Shown: piece after piece, positions 1 to 7,990 of the stretch | Position numbering within the stretch: the stretch's first letter is position 1 | Layout of the letters: every line of letters starts with the position of its first letter | Assembly (NCBI RefSeq): GCF_900129935.1 | Contig: NZ_FQXJ01000005.1 | Span: 1 to 64,000, forward strand | Reading direction: 5' to 3' | Length of the DNA stretch: 64,000 nucleotides | Source: Desulfosporosinus lacus DSM 15449 | Lineage (GTDB): Bacteria; Bacillota; Desulfitobacteriia; Desulfitobacteriales; Desulfitobacteriaceae | Notes under the pieces: generated by a model | The model's database searches: none | What the model was told of the DNA's origin: nothing | The model's input: only the letters and a program-made list of their open reading frames with translations | Position numbers and translations under genes: made by a program

Positions 1-226
1 CATCAGTGGCTAGGCAAGTTTTAATGAATTCCATCACCTCATCGGTTACCACATACCTCTGACGACCACTTATTCCTTGCCGTTCCCATGGGACCAGTGA
101 TCCCTCACAGTATTTCTTAACCGTATTGCGAGATATCCCAAGCAATTTTGCTATATCCCTCTGTGACTTGCCTTCATGCTCATGTAGATAGCGTATCTTT
201 TTATAAACATCCACTTCTATTGACAC
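1..226 (-). CDS. istA: IS21-family transposase IstA, N-terminal part
   Basis: The minus strand reads from a GTG start into a protein beginning with a helix-turn-helix of the resolvase-like type (key stretch QRDIAKLLGISRNTVKKY), followed by a W-E-R-Q segment. This is the N-terminal DNA-binding region of IS21-type IstA transposases, which act with the IstB ATPase to move the element. An AGGGGTG ribosome site precedes the GTG. The gene runs off the left edge, so the catalytic core and any istB partner cannot be seen. Whether the complete copy is intact is unknown. Confidence 0.8.
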   Translation of the reverse strand, partial: MSIEVDVYKKIRYLHEHEGKSQRDIAKLLGISRNTVKKYCEGSLVPWERQGISGRQRYVVTDEVMEFIKTCLATD

Positions 227-287
227 CCTTTCACCCCTGTACGTCAGCTTCTTACTGATCTAAACTATACAGGTTTTTTATAAGAAG

Positions 288-333
288 TGGCTCACTTTTT
301 TCCTGGCGTTACTCTTATTTTTGGCTCACTTTT
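288..333. repeat. Two direct copies of TGGCTCACTTTT
   Basis: TGGCTCACTTTT occurs at 288-299 and again at 322-333, followed by CCTGGCGTT and ATTTTAGCGTT respectively. So the similarity extends past the core, with a 34-base period. They are most likely terminal transposase binding sites of the IS21-like element. Confidence 0.65.
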
Positions 334-722
334 ATTTTAGCGTTTATAGTGTGAGTGAACAAAGATTGTTTATTTGTGGAAGTAGGCATTTAAATGTTAA
401 TTAAACATGGGGAAGGTGATAGATAGTAATATTAGAAGAAATTATTGAAACCCAATACAAGCAGAAAATTTGATGTTTATAACCGTAAAGGAAAGATAAA
501 GCACATGCAACTCTTCACTAAATAGATATTTAACGCATAGTTGAGTGCAAGTGTCCAAGATTAATATAATAGATAATTGCGAATAACCCTGGATAATCCA
601 ATTTGTTTAGTCATCATCACAATTTTATAATTTATAAATAGTTCTGAATCATATTATTGATACATATTAAACGCTTTGTATTAGCTCCTGTAGCCACAGT
701 TTTCTTGGATTTGAGTATTTCT

Positions 723-842
723 CTAGGCATCTATTTCTAAAGCCTTACAGAGGTCCCTAGAGGCTAGTTTTTCAGTCACATATATCGCGGACTCTGACAA
801 AAGGTCAAATGGATAAGGATAGTCCCAAACAAGATGTTTAAT
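723..842 (-). pseudogene. Possible decayed coding fragment
   Basis: A stop-free minus-strand stretch of 40 codons encodes a protein-like sequence containing WDYPYPFDLLSESAIYVTEK, ending at TAG. It has no start codon with a ribosome site and is bounded by stops on both sides. The composition looks more protein-like than the surrounding AT-rich DNA, so it may be a relic of a longer gene. No family was recognised and chance is a real alternative. Confidence 0.2.
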
Positions 843-913
843 TTACTTTAGTGAGTTATCAATTGAGTATATATAAATGCCCAATGTGAATACCATAATT
901 TAAAAAATCACAG

Positions 914-979
914 ACAGCCTGAAAATCACTGATACGGATGAATTGCGTTTATAAATCCGTATCGAGTTTTTCAGGCTGT
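914..979. repeat. Long imperfect inverted repeat
   Basis: ACAGCCTGAAAA followed by GATACGGAT (914-939) is mirrored by ATCCGTATC and TTTTTCAGGCTGT (955-979), giving a stem of about 22 pairs around a 15-base loop with a short internal bulge. No gene ends next to it and there is no strong T tract, so it may be a small mobile-element relic or a terminator left from a lost gene. Confidence 0.5.
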
Positions 980-1181
980 TATTAGTATTACCCCCCTGCG
1001 GTATTTTATACTTTACTTTACATAATATCTATTATCGGACCCAATTTCAAATCATATTCTATTAACTTCTCCTCTTCAAAACCTTGAATTGAAAAATTTA
1101 ATCAGGAACACCTTCTTTATGGTTTTATTACACTAAGAATAATATTGAGTTCTCTGATGAGTGGTAACTATGTTTAATGGT

Positions 1182-1361
1182 TTAATGCAGTAATGCCTGG
1201 TAAGGACATGTCACTACCGCCTGGTACGGTTTACCAGACCTAGATACCTGTCCTTCTGAGGATTTCTGCATAGCCGGTTCCAGACCCCTTAGCGAGCCAC
1301 GAAAACCCCTGTCAGCATAGTAGGATTCTGCTCCATTGTGGTATACGTTTACATTAATCAT
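1182..1361 (-). CDS. Hypothetical 59-residue protein
   Basis: An ATG-started frame of 59 codons encodes a basic protein including YYADRGFRGSLRGLEPAMQ and SRSGKPYQAVV. Its base composition is clearly richer in GC than the flanking DNA, which suggests either an imported fragment or the C-terminal piece of a larger lost gene. There is no recognisable ribosome site before the ATG. No family was recognised, and the frame may be a remnant rather than an expressed gene. Confidence 0.3.
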   Translation of the reverse strand: MINVNVYHNGAESYYADRGFRGSLRGLEPAMQKSSEGQVSRSGKPYQAVVTCPYQALLH

Positions 1362-1760
1362 TATTGTTTTTTTAATTACAAAAGATTAACTAATGAGCGG
1401 ACACAATTTTCAATCCTGTAATTCCTATTATTATAAATCAAATAAAATTTAACCTTATTGGGTCTATAGGTTCTTTGAACAATATTATTCCCAGAAATAC
1501 AATAAGATTATTGCAACCACTACATTATTTAAGATTCTTATAGGTCCGAGTTTTCTGTTGAATATAGTAAGAAATTACTTCGTCACAAGTGCTGTTCACA
1601 CGCTGAGACTGGGCTTATTTATGAAAGGTTTAATATAATGTGAACAAACGGAATCCAGAAGCAAGGGCATTTATTGTGTACATAACCCGCATAAGCTGTA
1701 TGAAAATTACTTATTTAGCAAATAAATAAAATGCTTATGAAATCTGGAGGTATAGAAAGT

Positions 1761-2237
1761 ATGGATAAAATCATAACATTACTATTCTACCCCGTATTCC
1801 TAGTCATAACATTTTGCTTAACGTTGATCTTTATTCCTAAAACTAAATATAAAGAATATTTAATCTATGGAATTCTTATCGGTGGATTAGGTGATATAAT
1901 AGCTGTTGGTTTATTTCAAAATATTCTAGGTGTTATGTGGTTTAAGAACCTAAGCATCTTTTATGTTTTAAAAATGATGGCCCTATCCCCACTATGTTGG
2001 ACGGTTACTATTATGATTTTTCTATATTTTTTACCCGCCAAAAAGTACTTCAGGTATCCCTATATCTTAACTTGGGCCAGTATAAGCCTTGGTTACGGAT
2101 ATATCGTACATAATGTTGGACTATACGATTTCGTTAACTGGTTCTACCCCATACCGGCTTATCTTATATTTCTTTGCTGGTGGGGATTTGCTACATGGTT
2201 GTTTAGAAGAACTAGTCCTTTGGCCAAAGAAGAGTAA
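1761..2237 (+). CDS. Multi-pass membrane protein, paralogue of the gene at 8588
   Basis: The protein of 158 residues is mostly hydrophobic, with about five predicted membrane segments and no soluble domain. The ATG at 1761 is preferred over the in-frame ATG at 1731 because GGAGG at 1746-1750 sits ten bases before it. It resembles the product at 8588-9070: both carry F-[IV]-P-[KR]-T near the first segment, then Y-G-I-x-x-G-x-x-x-D-[IV]-I, and near the end F-A-T-W. That makes them members of one family, but no function is known to me. It stands alone, with gene-free DNA upstream and a convergent gene downstream. Confidence 0.75.
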   Translation: MDKIITLLFYPVFLVITFCLTLIFIPKTKYKEYLIYGILIGGLGDIIAVGLFQNILGVMWFKNLSIFYVLKMMALSPLCWTVTIMIFLYFLPAKKYFRYPYILTWASISLGYGYIVHNVGLYDFVNWFYPIPAYLIFLCWWGFATWLFRRTSPLAKEE

Positions 2238-2503
2238 TATAAAGCAGTTTATTCAACAACTGACTCTCAAAATTAACTTCCGTTATCCCAATACTGTGAA
2301 AAGCATATTGCTTTCACCATCTTGCGCTACGACGAGCTGTTCCCGTAATATAAATAATCCACAGTCCAAGCTACGTGACAAATTGGAATTTGCTTTGATA
2401 ATTCTTCCCTCAAATTACTTAAAGCATTTTGATAATTCATACGGCGTGATCTATATCTTCTGTGTGCTTGTATTCACTATCTGTTCTAACCTTTACTATT
2501 GGT

Positions 2504-2932
2504 TCAACGCATTTCCATAAACTTGAATATTTGTCCATCTATACTGATTATTTCATCAATGGGAATCGCTGTGCCATCGGTCATAACGACAACCCGTTCA
2601 TATTCGTCTATCTTTTTAGCCGTACTGATAGCAGTAACATAGGAGCCACCATTCTTCTTCGCATCCGGCTGAAAGTAGGTAATTGCGATTTCGGGATACT
2701 CTTTAATTCGATCTGCTATGATTTGCAGCCTATCACTCAAAGCGTCTTTCATATATTCGTCCAATTTTACTCTCTCGTCAGTCAGTCTTGCGGTTTCTTT
2801 GATGGCGGCATCATAGCCGGTCAGTGCGGCGAAAGGGGAAAACTGAGCTGCCCGGTCAATAGCAGTCATATGAGGGCGTGTCGTAGAGACATGGTGAGGT
2901 AGATTAATGATGTCGTCATATGTCCTCGTCAT
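2504..2932 (-). CDS. YolD-like protein
   Basis: This 142-residue protein begins MTRTYDDIINLPHHVSTTRP and continues with MTAIDRAAQFSPFAALTGYD, the conserved opening of YolD-like proteins. These are regularly encoded directly after UvrX/UmuC-type polymerases in Firmicutes and their mobile elements. The start codon overlaps the stop of the preceding polymerase gene by four bases (ATGA), so the pair is translationally coupled. The family is thought to take part in lesion bypass together with the polymerase; the biochemical role is not established. It ends convergently with the membrane protein gene region upstream. Confidence 0.88.
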   Translation of the reverse strand: MTRTYDDIINLPHHVSTTRPHMTAIDRAAQFSPFAALTGYDAAIKETARLTDERVKLDEYMKDALSDRLQIIADRIKEYPEIAITYFQPDAKKNGGSYVTAISTAKKIDEYERVVVMTDGTAIPIDEIISIDGQIFKFMEMR

Positions 2933-4452
2933 GCCTTGTGCCCTCCAATCTGCCTGTTCCGGTCTACAGTGGTAGCGCCTTCCTCCAGATTCATACCCTT
3001 TAGAATGGCGTTCTTGCCGTATTTCTTTTTTATTTCAAGCATTGCTTGCTGCATCTTTTTTTCTCGTGCAAGCTCAGCTTCTTCATCTTCTTTTTTTGCC
3101 TGCGCAGCCGCGTAATCCGTAAAGAGATCAAGTTGTTCAAAGTTGCTCGTCTTTTGAACAGTTGCCTCATCAATAACATGATTCGCTGTGATGTTGACTC
3201 TTCTGATCAGAAGATTTTTGTCAACAATGCGTTCAAACAGATCTGTGACGGCATCCATGATTAGCTTTGTAGAGGAGGTCTGTCTGCCAAGATTTACTGA
3301 ACCATGCGCGGATTTCGGAACTGCGCGTCCGTAGTGGTCAATGGTGATTGCGCCGTGATATGATTTCTTTATCTCTGGATTTGTTAGATTATCGATATCA
3401 TATCCGACCGTCAAAACAAGCTGGTCGGTCACAAGCCTTTTATCTACCAGATCAAGTACCAGCAGATCAGTCATTTCCCGTACGATCAGCTTCGCTTTGT
3501 CAAAAGTATAGGCATAGTGCAGTACCTGCCCCGATCCAATACTGTTTGTACTTGGCTTATACGCTTTAATATCGGCAATTGTGCATGGCTCCCACCCCCA
3601 CGCATGGTCGATCAGAAGCTCAGCGTTGATGCCGAACAGCTTATACAGTAAATCCTCGTTGTAGTAATCGGTAGGTTTACCGAGAGAGCATCTTGCAATA
3701 TCCCCCATTGTAAAGAGGCCTTTTCCCTCCAACTTGTTGGCATATCCTTTTCCAACGCGCCAAAAGTCTGTTAGAGGCCGATGCGACCACAGGGAGCGAC
3801 GGTAGCTGATTTCGTCCAGCTCGGCAATCCGCATACCGTTGTTATCAGCAGGTATGTGCTTTGCCTGAATATCCATAGCGATCTTGCTAAGATACAGGTT
3901 TGTGCCAATTCCCGCCGTTGCTGTAATGCCAGTTGTTTTGAGTACATCCAGAATCATTTTCGCGGCAAGCTTACGGGCTGAAAGATTGTAAGTGTTCAGA
4001 TAATCGGTGGCGTCAAGGAATACCTCGTCAATGGAGTAAACATGAATATCTTCGGGCGCAATGTACTTCAAATAGATATTGTAAATCTGCGTGCTGTACT
4101 CTATATAATACGCCATCCTCGGTGGAGCAACAATGTAGTCCAACGAGAGACCCGGTGAGGATTTCAATTCAGTATCGTTGCAGGAAACGCCGGAAAAGGC
4201 TCGTCCTGGTGCTTTGCACAGCCGTGCTGCATTTGCTTCCTTGACCTTCTGTACGACTTCAAACAGCCTCGCCCTACCGGGAATGCCGTATCCTTTGAGG
4301 GAGGGAGAGACGGCGAGGCAGATGGTTTTTTTTGTGCGGCTTGCGTCAGCGACAACAAGGTTGGTGGTCAGCGGATCAAGCCCTCGTTCCACACATTCGA
4401 CCGAAGCGTAGAAGGATTTCAAATCAATTGCGATATAGGTTCTGTTCTTCAT
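2929..4452 (-). CDS. uvrX: Y-family DNA polymerase (UvrX/UmuC-like)
   Basis: At 507 residues this is a UvrX-type translesion polymerase. The N-terminus IAIDLKSFYASVECVERG gives the first metal-binding Asp and the steric-gate region. YSIDEVFLDAT gives the second catalytic acidic pair near residue 142. Helix-hairpin-helix and little-finger regions follow, and the C-terminal tail is charged and coiled. The enzyme would copy damaged templates. It is co-transcribed with the YolD-like gene. No canonical CGAAC-N4-GTTCG LexA site was seen in the 130 bases upstream, although such genes are often SOS-controlled. In Firmicutes these operons are commonly on plasmids, prophages or genomic islands, which fits the accessory setting here. 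Confidence 0.9.
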   Translation of the reverse strand: MKNRTYIAIDLKSFYASVECVERGLDPLTTNLVVADASRTKKTICLAVSPSLKGYGIPGRARLFEVVQKVKEANAARLCKAPGRAFSGVSCNDTELKSSPGLSLDYIVAPPRMAYYIEYSTQIYNIYLKYIAPEDIHVYSIDEVFLDATDYLNTYNLSARKLAAKMILDVLKTTGITATAGIGTNLYLSKIAMDIQAKHIPADNNGMRIAELDEISYRRSLWSHRPLTDFWRVGKGYANKLEGKGLFTMGDIARCSLGKPTDYYNEDLLYKLFGINAELLIDHAWGWEPCTIADIKAYKPSTNSIGSGQVLHYAYTFDKAKLIVREMTDLLVLDLVDKRLVTDQLVLTVGYDIDNLTNPEIKKSYHGAITIDHYGRAVPKSAHGSVNLGRQTSSTKLIMDAVTDLFERIVDKNLLIRRVNITANHVIDEATVQKTSNFEQLDLFTDYAAAQAKKEDEEAELAREKKMQQAMLEIKKKYGKNAILKGMNLEEGATTVDRNRQIGGHKA

Positions 4453-4584
4453 GCTTATTCTCCGGTTGCCTACTTAAATACAAATTATCTGCTCGACAAA
4501 TTTCTGTTTATCTGTGCGTTATATAATTATAAGAAATTCACTTTAATTGTTCATATACCTATTATTAACCTTATGATTCTCTTA

Positions 4585-4902
4585 TTATAAAAAGGGATTT
4601 TCCGCATCGGCCACTTCTTGCAAAATCACAATCGGATCTGATATCAGGCCAAATTGCTCGTCATCCGGGTAAGTTACAGCTATTGTCGGTTTATTACCTG
4701 CATATGCAATCACACTAGCCATTGTATCCCATTTTGTACATAAAAAGAAATGTGCATATTCCCCTTGTTCAACTATCTTCAAATATGCCCCCATGTTTCC
4801 TTTTATTATCGTTGTATCTCTTATCCCTGTTTCATATTCATATTTTTCAAACGCATCCTTCATATGAATAGGTACAATACCATGCCATGTTCTTGATATC
4901 AT
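4585..4902 (-). CDS. Antibiotic biosynthesis monooxygenase-like (ABM fold) protein
   Basis: The protein of 105 residues opens with MISRTWHGIVP and contains KGNMGAYLKIVEQGEYAHFF and TKWDTMASVIAYAGN, the pattern of small dimeric alpha-beta barrel proteins of the ABM superfamily. Members include quinol monooxygenases and many proteins of unknown role; the substrate here cannot be inferred. It is monocistronic and reads away from the recombinase relic. A 24-base palindrome lies just downstream of its putative -10 (TATAAT on the minus strand, 4955-4960), so it is probably controlled by a local repressor that is not encoded nearby. Confidence 0.8.
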   Translation of the reverse strand: MISRTWHGIVPIHMKDAFEKYEYETGIRDTTIIKGNMGAYLKIVEQGEYAHFFLCTKWDTMASVIAYAGNKPTIAVTYPDDEQFGLISDPIVILQEVADAENPFL

Positions 4903-4926
4903 CTTATTTTCATCGCCTTCTTTGTG

Positions 4927-4950
4927 TTAATTAATGTTCTCATTAATTAG
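4927..4950 (-). promoter_or_regulatory. Palindromic operator at the ABM-like gene promoter
   Basis: TTAATTAATG (4927-4936) and CATTAATTAG (4941-4950) form a near-perfect inverted repeat around TTCT. On the minus strand it starts five bases after a TATAAT at 4955-4960 and ends 25 bases before the ATG, so it spans the likely transcription start. Size and position are those of a MarR- or TetR-type repressor site. The repressor is not identified. Confidence 0.5.
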
Positions 4951-5051
4951 CCTAATTATAACACACGCGGGCCTCTTCCAACTTCTGGTTATGAGCACTT
5001 GTTGTCTTCTGCAAATTAAGTCAATACTATTTGCAAGGAGATGATTAGCAA

Positions 5052-5453
5052 ATGCAATCCACTAAAACTTGTCCACTAGTTGAACAGTACCTAGGGTATC
5101 TTGTCGTTATAAAAGGCAGATCAGAAAACACGGTTAAGGAATATCGAACCGATTTACTTATGTTTTTCAGCTTTGTAATGGCATCCCGAAAGCGGATGAC
5201 AACCAAAGCTATTCAAAATGTTGTTAAAAAATATATTATTGCATCTGGCCTTGATCCTAAATCCATATCGACTCATAAGCTCCGGCATACAGCCGCAACA
5301 CTTATGTACAAATATGGACGGGTTGACATACGATCACTTCAACAGATTCTTGGGCCTGAGAGCGTAGCTACTACTGAGATATATACCCATATTGATGAGC
5401 ATCAATTGCAGTCTGCTGTAAATTCCAACCCTCTTGCAATGATGTTTAATTAA
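5052..5453 (+). pseudogene. Internally deleted tyrosine recombinase (XerC/XerD-like)
   Basis: The first 50 codons match the N-terminal core-binding domain of Xer-type recombinases (YLVVIKGRSENTVKEYRTDL). The next segment jumps straight into the end of the catalytic domain (STHKLRHTAATLMYKYG, then IYTHID with the tyrosine). About 150 residues that normally lie between, including the first catalytic arginine, are missing, giving 133 residues against the usual 300. The frame is kept, so this is a clean in-frame deletion. The conserved LGH before the tyrosine is LGP. The product should be inactive for strand cleavage. It is an island relic beside the repeat at 5503. Confidence 0.8.
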
Positions 5454-5502
5454 GTGTATTTCCCTCAACTGAGACTATAAGATTATTTCAGTTTTCTTGC
5501 TG

Positions 5503-5564
5503 ATGCCGCCCTAAAACTTAGAGATTGGGCGGCATATACTTACGGGTTTAAGAATTAGCGGAAG
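5503..5564 (+). repeat. Dispersed repeat, copy A
   Basis: The segment reads, in part, CTTAGAGATTGGGCGGCATA followed by TACTTACGGGTTTAAGAATT and AGCGGAAG. It aligns with segments at 7073-7137 and 7717-7780 over about 55 bases. In this copy ATGCCGCCC (5503-5511) and GGGCGGCAT (5527-5535) pair perfectly, so the repeat starts with a hairpin. Confidence 0.5.
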
Positions 5565-5688
5565 CCTTGGTACCTAGGGTTTGCAAGAGCTGGGCCCTTT
5601 TTGTATCTACCAACCAATGTTATGGGGTATAATTGAGCAGAACACTGTGACGATATGTTACCACTAACCTCGAACATAAGGAGATAAG

Positions 5689-6516
5689 ATGTCAAATATC
5701 ATTGAGATAAGCGATTTTTCATCGTCCAATTTGGATGTCTTTGCTCGCCTGACGGAAACGCAGTTGCGCAACCGGTTGGAGCCGGAGATGGGCATCTTTA
5801 TTGCGGAGAGTACCAAGGTAATTGGCCTTGCCCTCGACGCTGGATGCGAGCCTATTTCACTTTTGATGGAGCGCAAATACATTGCAGGGCAGGCGCACGG
5901 TATAATCACCCGCTGCGGAGATGTCCCCGTCTATACTGCCGATAGCAGCCTGCTAGCAGGGCTGACTGGCTTTCAGCTGACCCGCGGTGTGCTGTGTGCC
6001 ATGCGGCGTCCTCATCTACCCAGCGTTGAGGAGGCGTGTGCCGGTGCAAGTCGAGTGGCTGTGCTTGAAGGTATTGCGGACTCTACCAACGTCGGTGCCA
6101 TTTTTCGCTCGGCTGCGGCGCTAGGCATCGATACCGTGTTGCTTACCCCCTCATGCTGTGACCCACTGTGTCGGCGTGCGGTGAGGGTGAGCATGGGTAC
6201 CATCTTCCAAGTGCCATGGGCCCGTATTGGCAGCGAGCCCTCGCAGTGGCCGCAGCAGGGCATGAAGAGTCTGCGCAAGCTGGGCTTTAAGACCGTTGCC
6301 ATGGCTTTAAATGATAACGCTGTCAGCATAGACGATCCGCAGCTCATGGCAGAGGAAAAGCTTGCTATCGTATTGGGTTCAGAAGGTAATGGACTGGCGC
6401 CCTGCACGATTGCTGACTGCGATTACACCGCGTGCATCCCCATGTCCCATAACGTGGACTCTCTGAACGTTGCTGCAGCCAGCGCCGTGGCCTTTTGGCA
6501 ACTCAGGGTCCGGTAA
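5689..6516 (+). CDS. SpoU/TrmH-family RNA methyltransferase
   Basis: This 275-residue protein has the SPOUT methylase signatures: LEGIADSTNVGAIFRSAAAL (motif 1, catalytic Asn and Arg), IVLGSEGNGL (motif 2, cofactor knot) and IPMSHNVDSLNVAAASAVA (motif 3). The N-terminal third fits the substrate-binding domain of TrmH/RlmB-like enzymes, which 2'-O-methylate tRNA or rRNA; the exact target base cannot be told. AAGGAGAT precedes the ATG at good spacing. The gene is visibly richer in GC than everything around it, both in codon third positions and overall, which suggests recent acquisition. It is flanked by a recombinase relic and hypothetical genes. Confidence 0.9.
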   Translation: MSNIIEISDFSSSNLDVFARLTETQLRNRLEPEMGIFIAESTKVIGLALDAGCEPISLLMERKYIAGQAHGIITRCGDVPVYTADSSLLAGLTGFQLTRGVLCAMRRPHLPSVEEACAGASRVAVLEGIADSTNVGAIFRSAAALGIDTVLLTPSCCDPLCRRAVRVSMGTIFQVPWARIGSEPSQWPQQGMKSLRKLGFKTVAMALNDNAVSIDDPQLMAEEKLAIVLGSEGNGLAPCTIADCDYTACIPMSHNVDSLNVAAASAVAFWQLRVR

Positions 6517-6586
6517 GCTTTTTATTCACATAATACGTCGTAAAATAAGAATAATGCGAAGTACGTTTAGTGATTCCCAGTTAAAT

Positions 6587-7024
6587 TTAAACTTCCTCCT
6601 GTTCAACGTCACATAAAAATGGCACATACTTCTCAATAGGTGTTTTGAAATTACTCATATTTTCGACTTTACTAAAAAACTCCTCTATCGTATTGCAGTC
6701 ATATGACCATGAATTTATTTTTAAATCTTGTAATTCCTTACTAGGTTTATAATATATAGTTAATCTTAATTGTTCCATATGGTCATATTCACCGTCTATT
6801 TGGAAAACAAACTGTCGAACAAATTCAAAATGAAATAAGTCTTCGCCTGTAAAGTTATATACTCCACACTGGAATAATAATGCATCATCAGCACAATCCA
6901 CTTTAATATTAATAAATTCTTTGAAATTCTTCCAGGCTAATTTAGGGTTAGGTTTATTAAAATCAAAGTCCGATTCGTTTAACATTTTGATTAATACTTT
7001 ATTGGCTTCGTTTGCCTGTATCAT
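6587..7024 (-). CDS. Hypothetical protein, 145 residues
   Basis: An acidic, soluble-looking protein with no membrane segment or signal peptide. It contains LFQCGVYNFTGEDLFHFEFVRQF and a C-terminal run of acidic residues. The start ATG has ATGGAGGATA-type ribosome site sequence just upstream. The codon usage is AT-rich, unlike the neighbouring RNA methylase gene. I do not recognise the family. Its size and charge, and its place beside another small acidic gene, would suit an immunity-type protein, but no toxin is encoded here and this is speculative. Confidence 0.6.
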   Translation of the reverse strand: MIQANEANKVLIKMLNESDFDFNKPNPKLAWKNFKEFINIKVDCADDALLFQCGVYNFTGEDLFHFEFVRQFVFQIDGEYDHMEQLRLTIYYKPSKELQDLKINSWSYDCNTIEEFFSKVENMSNFKTPIEKYVPFLCDVEQEEV

Positions 7025-7072
7025 TTTTATCCTCCATTTACCTCGTTATTGATTCGCAATTTCCCACAAATT

Positions 7073-7137
7073 CCATCCAACGCTTAGTGATGGGGCGGCA
7101 TTTTATGTTTATGGGTATAAGAATAATGCTAATTGCC
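7073..7137 (+). repeat. Dispersed repeat, copy B
   Basis: It contains CGCTTAGTGATGGGGCGGCA and TTTATGGGTATAAGAATAAT, matching copies A and C. The CCATC/GATGG pair at its start (7073-7093) could form a hairpin. It lies between the hypothetical gene ending upstream and the frameshifted gene. Confidence 0.5.
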
Positions 7138-7168
7138 TTTTGAGCAAAGATTTTTCTTACATTCCCTA

Positions 7169-7662
7169 CTAGCTATTAACCATAAGCCTATCTATTCTTT
7201 TTAGTTTCTCAATTTCTGATTCATTCTCAGTAACAACATCACAGATACGCTCATGAGCTGTATTGATGAGCCACTCCTTATTCCCTTTCAAAAAACACAA
7301 ATCATCTGGTAGGTTTGGCGCATGCCAATCGAATAGTGAATTAGTAATCTCTACAACTATCTCTTTACTCCTCTCTGAAGTATGAAAATAATATACGATT
7401 GCAGTTGGAATAGAAATTGTCCCAGGCCATTCGTTCTGTTCCTTACAACAAATCAAATCTGGCTCAAGTTTCTTTACTAACTTGTGAAATGATTGACTAT
7501 ATGACAGCTGACTATGTTTAATGAAAAGAAAGGTGTCACAAACATTAAAAGCAAATTGGATAAGTCTTCTGTAATTCTCACCTTCTGAACCTTCTTTATG
7601 AAATACTGATACCTTTTTTGCACTGGCGTTATTATCAACGCCTCAAGTTCCTTGTTGTTCAT
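7169..7662 (-). pseudogene. Hypothetical gene split by a single-base frameshift
   Basis: The minus strand starts at ATG 7662 with MNNKELEALIITPVQKRYQY and stays open to about 7590. From 7591 the coding frame continues one base back: GSEGENYRRLIQFAFNVCDT, then HKLVKKLEPDLICCKEQNEW, in frame with the rest down to the stop at 7169. Joining the two gives one protein of about 165 residues, whose second part includes LICCKEQNEWPGTISIPTAI and LINTAHERICDVV. The shift lies in the stretch AAGAAGGTTCAGAAGG and needs one extra base, or a -1 slip. It is a recent pseudogene, or a sequencing error. The family is unknown to me; the KRYQYFIKKV opening resembles small bacterial proteins of unknown role. Confidence 0.7.
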
Positions 7663-7716
7663 TTAATTCATCCTGCATCTATATTCTTTACATTGGTATT
7701 GGTATTATCCTACAAC

Positions 7717-7780
7717 GCTGTCCAATACTTAATTAGGGGTGGGAAGGCTATACTTATGGGTATAAGAATAACTGGAAGTT
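7717..7780 (+). repeat. Dispersed repeat, copy C
   Basis: It contains TATACTTATGGGTATAAGAA followed by TAACTGGAAGTT, close to copies A and B. An inverted echo, AACTTCCAGTTATCC, appears at about 8254-8268, so the element may have a complementary end there. Confidence 0.5.
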
Positions 7781-7794
7781 CAATGAAGATGGTC

Positions 7795-7853
7795 AAATAT
7801 GTCCTTATTGCGAGAACATAAAGAATGCTCTCGCAATAAGGACATATTTTTTA
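7795..7853 (+). terminator. Strong hairpin terminator
   Basis: Perfect 21-base arms at 7795-7815 and 7829-7849 (core GTCCTTATTGCGAGA / TCTCGCAATAAGGAC) enclose a 13-base loop and run into a tract of T on the plus strand. No plus-strand gene ends just upstream except repeat copy C, so it may belong to a lost gene, or act against readthrough from either side. Confidence 0.6.
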
Positions 7854-7990
7854 TGGTATTTATGGCAGGGATTTCAAGAAAATTGTTGAAATCTTGTTAA
7901 GAGTAATTGAACTCATTTCTTATAACTTGACGCAGTTGTAGGAAAGTACGAATTAATCGAGAAACTATAATATTTAATGGAGGGATAGAA

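Larger units (their letters stand above)
1..350 (-). mobile_element. IS21-like insertion sequence, one terminus
   Basis: The istA start and the roughly 120 bases upstream of it form the end of an IS21-like element. Upstream of istA lie two copies of TGGCTCACTTTT, an arrangement of repeated transposase binding sites that is usual inside IS21 ends. The exact tip cannot be fixed because the other end and the target duplication are outside the window; it probably lies between 345 and 360. Confidence 0.6.
351..1730. other. Gene-poor AT-rich stretch
   Basis: No convincing full-length gene is present in these 1.38 kb. It holds an inverted repeat at 914-979, a 59-codon open frame at 1182-1361 that is locally richer in GC, and a short coding-like fragment on the minus strand at 723-842. 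Most of the rest is AT-rich sequence with stops in all frames. It looks like decayed DNA beside an insertion sequence. Confidence 0.6.

Noticed and set aside
2089-2520. Plus-strand open frame of 143 codons overlapping the membrane protein gene at 1761 and the YolD-like gene
   Set aside because: Its first half is an out-of-frame reading of a real gene, there is no ribosome site, and the protein shows no domain.
4453-4584. SOS box expected before the UvrX/YolD operon
   Set aside because: No sequence with CGAAC-N4-GTTCG spacing was found; partial matches need several mismatches.
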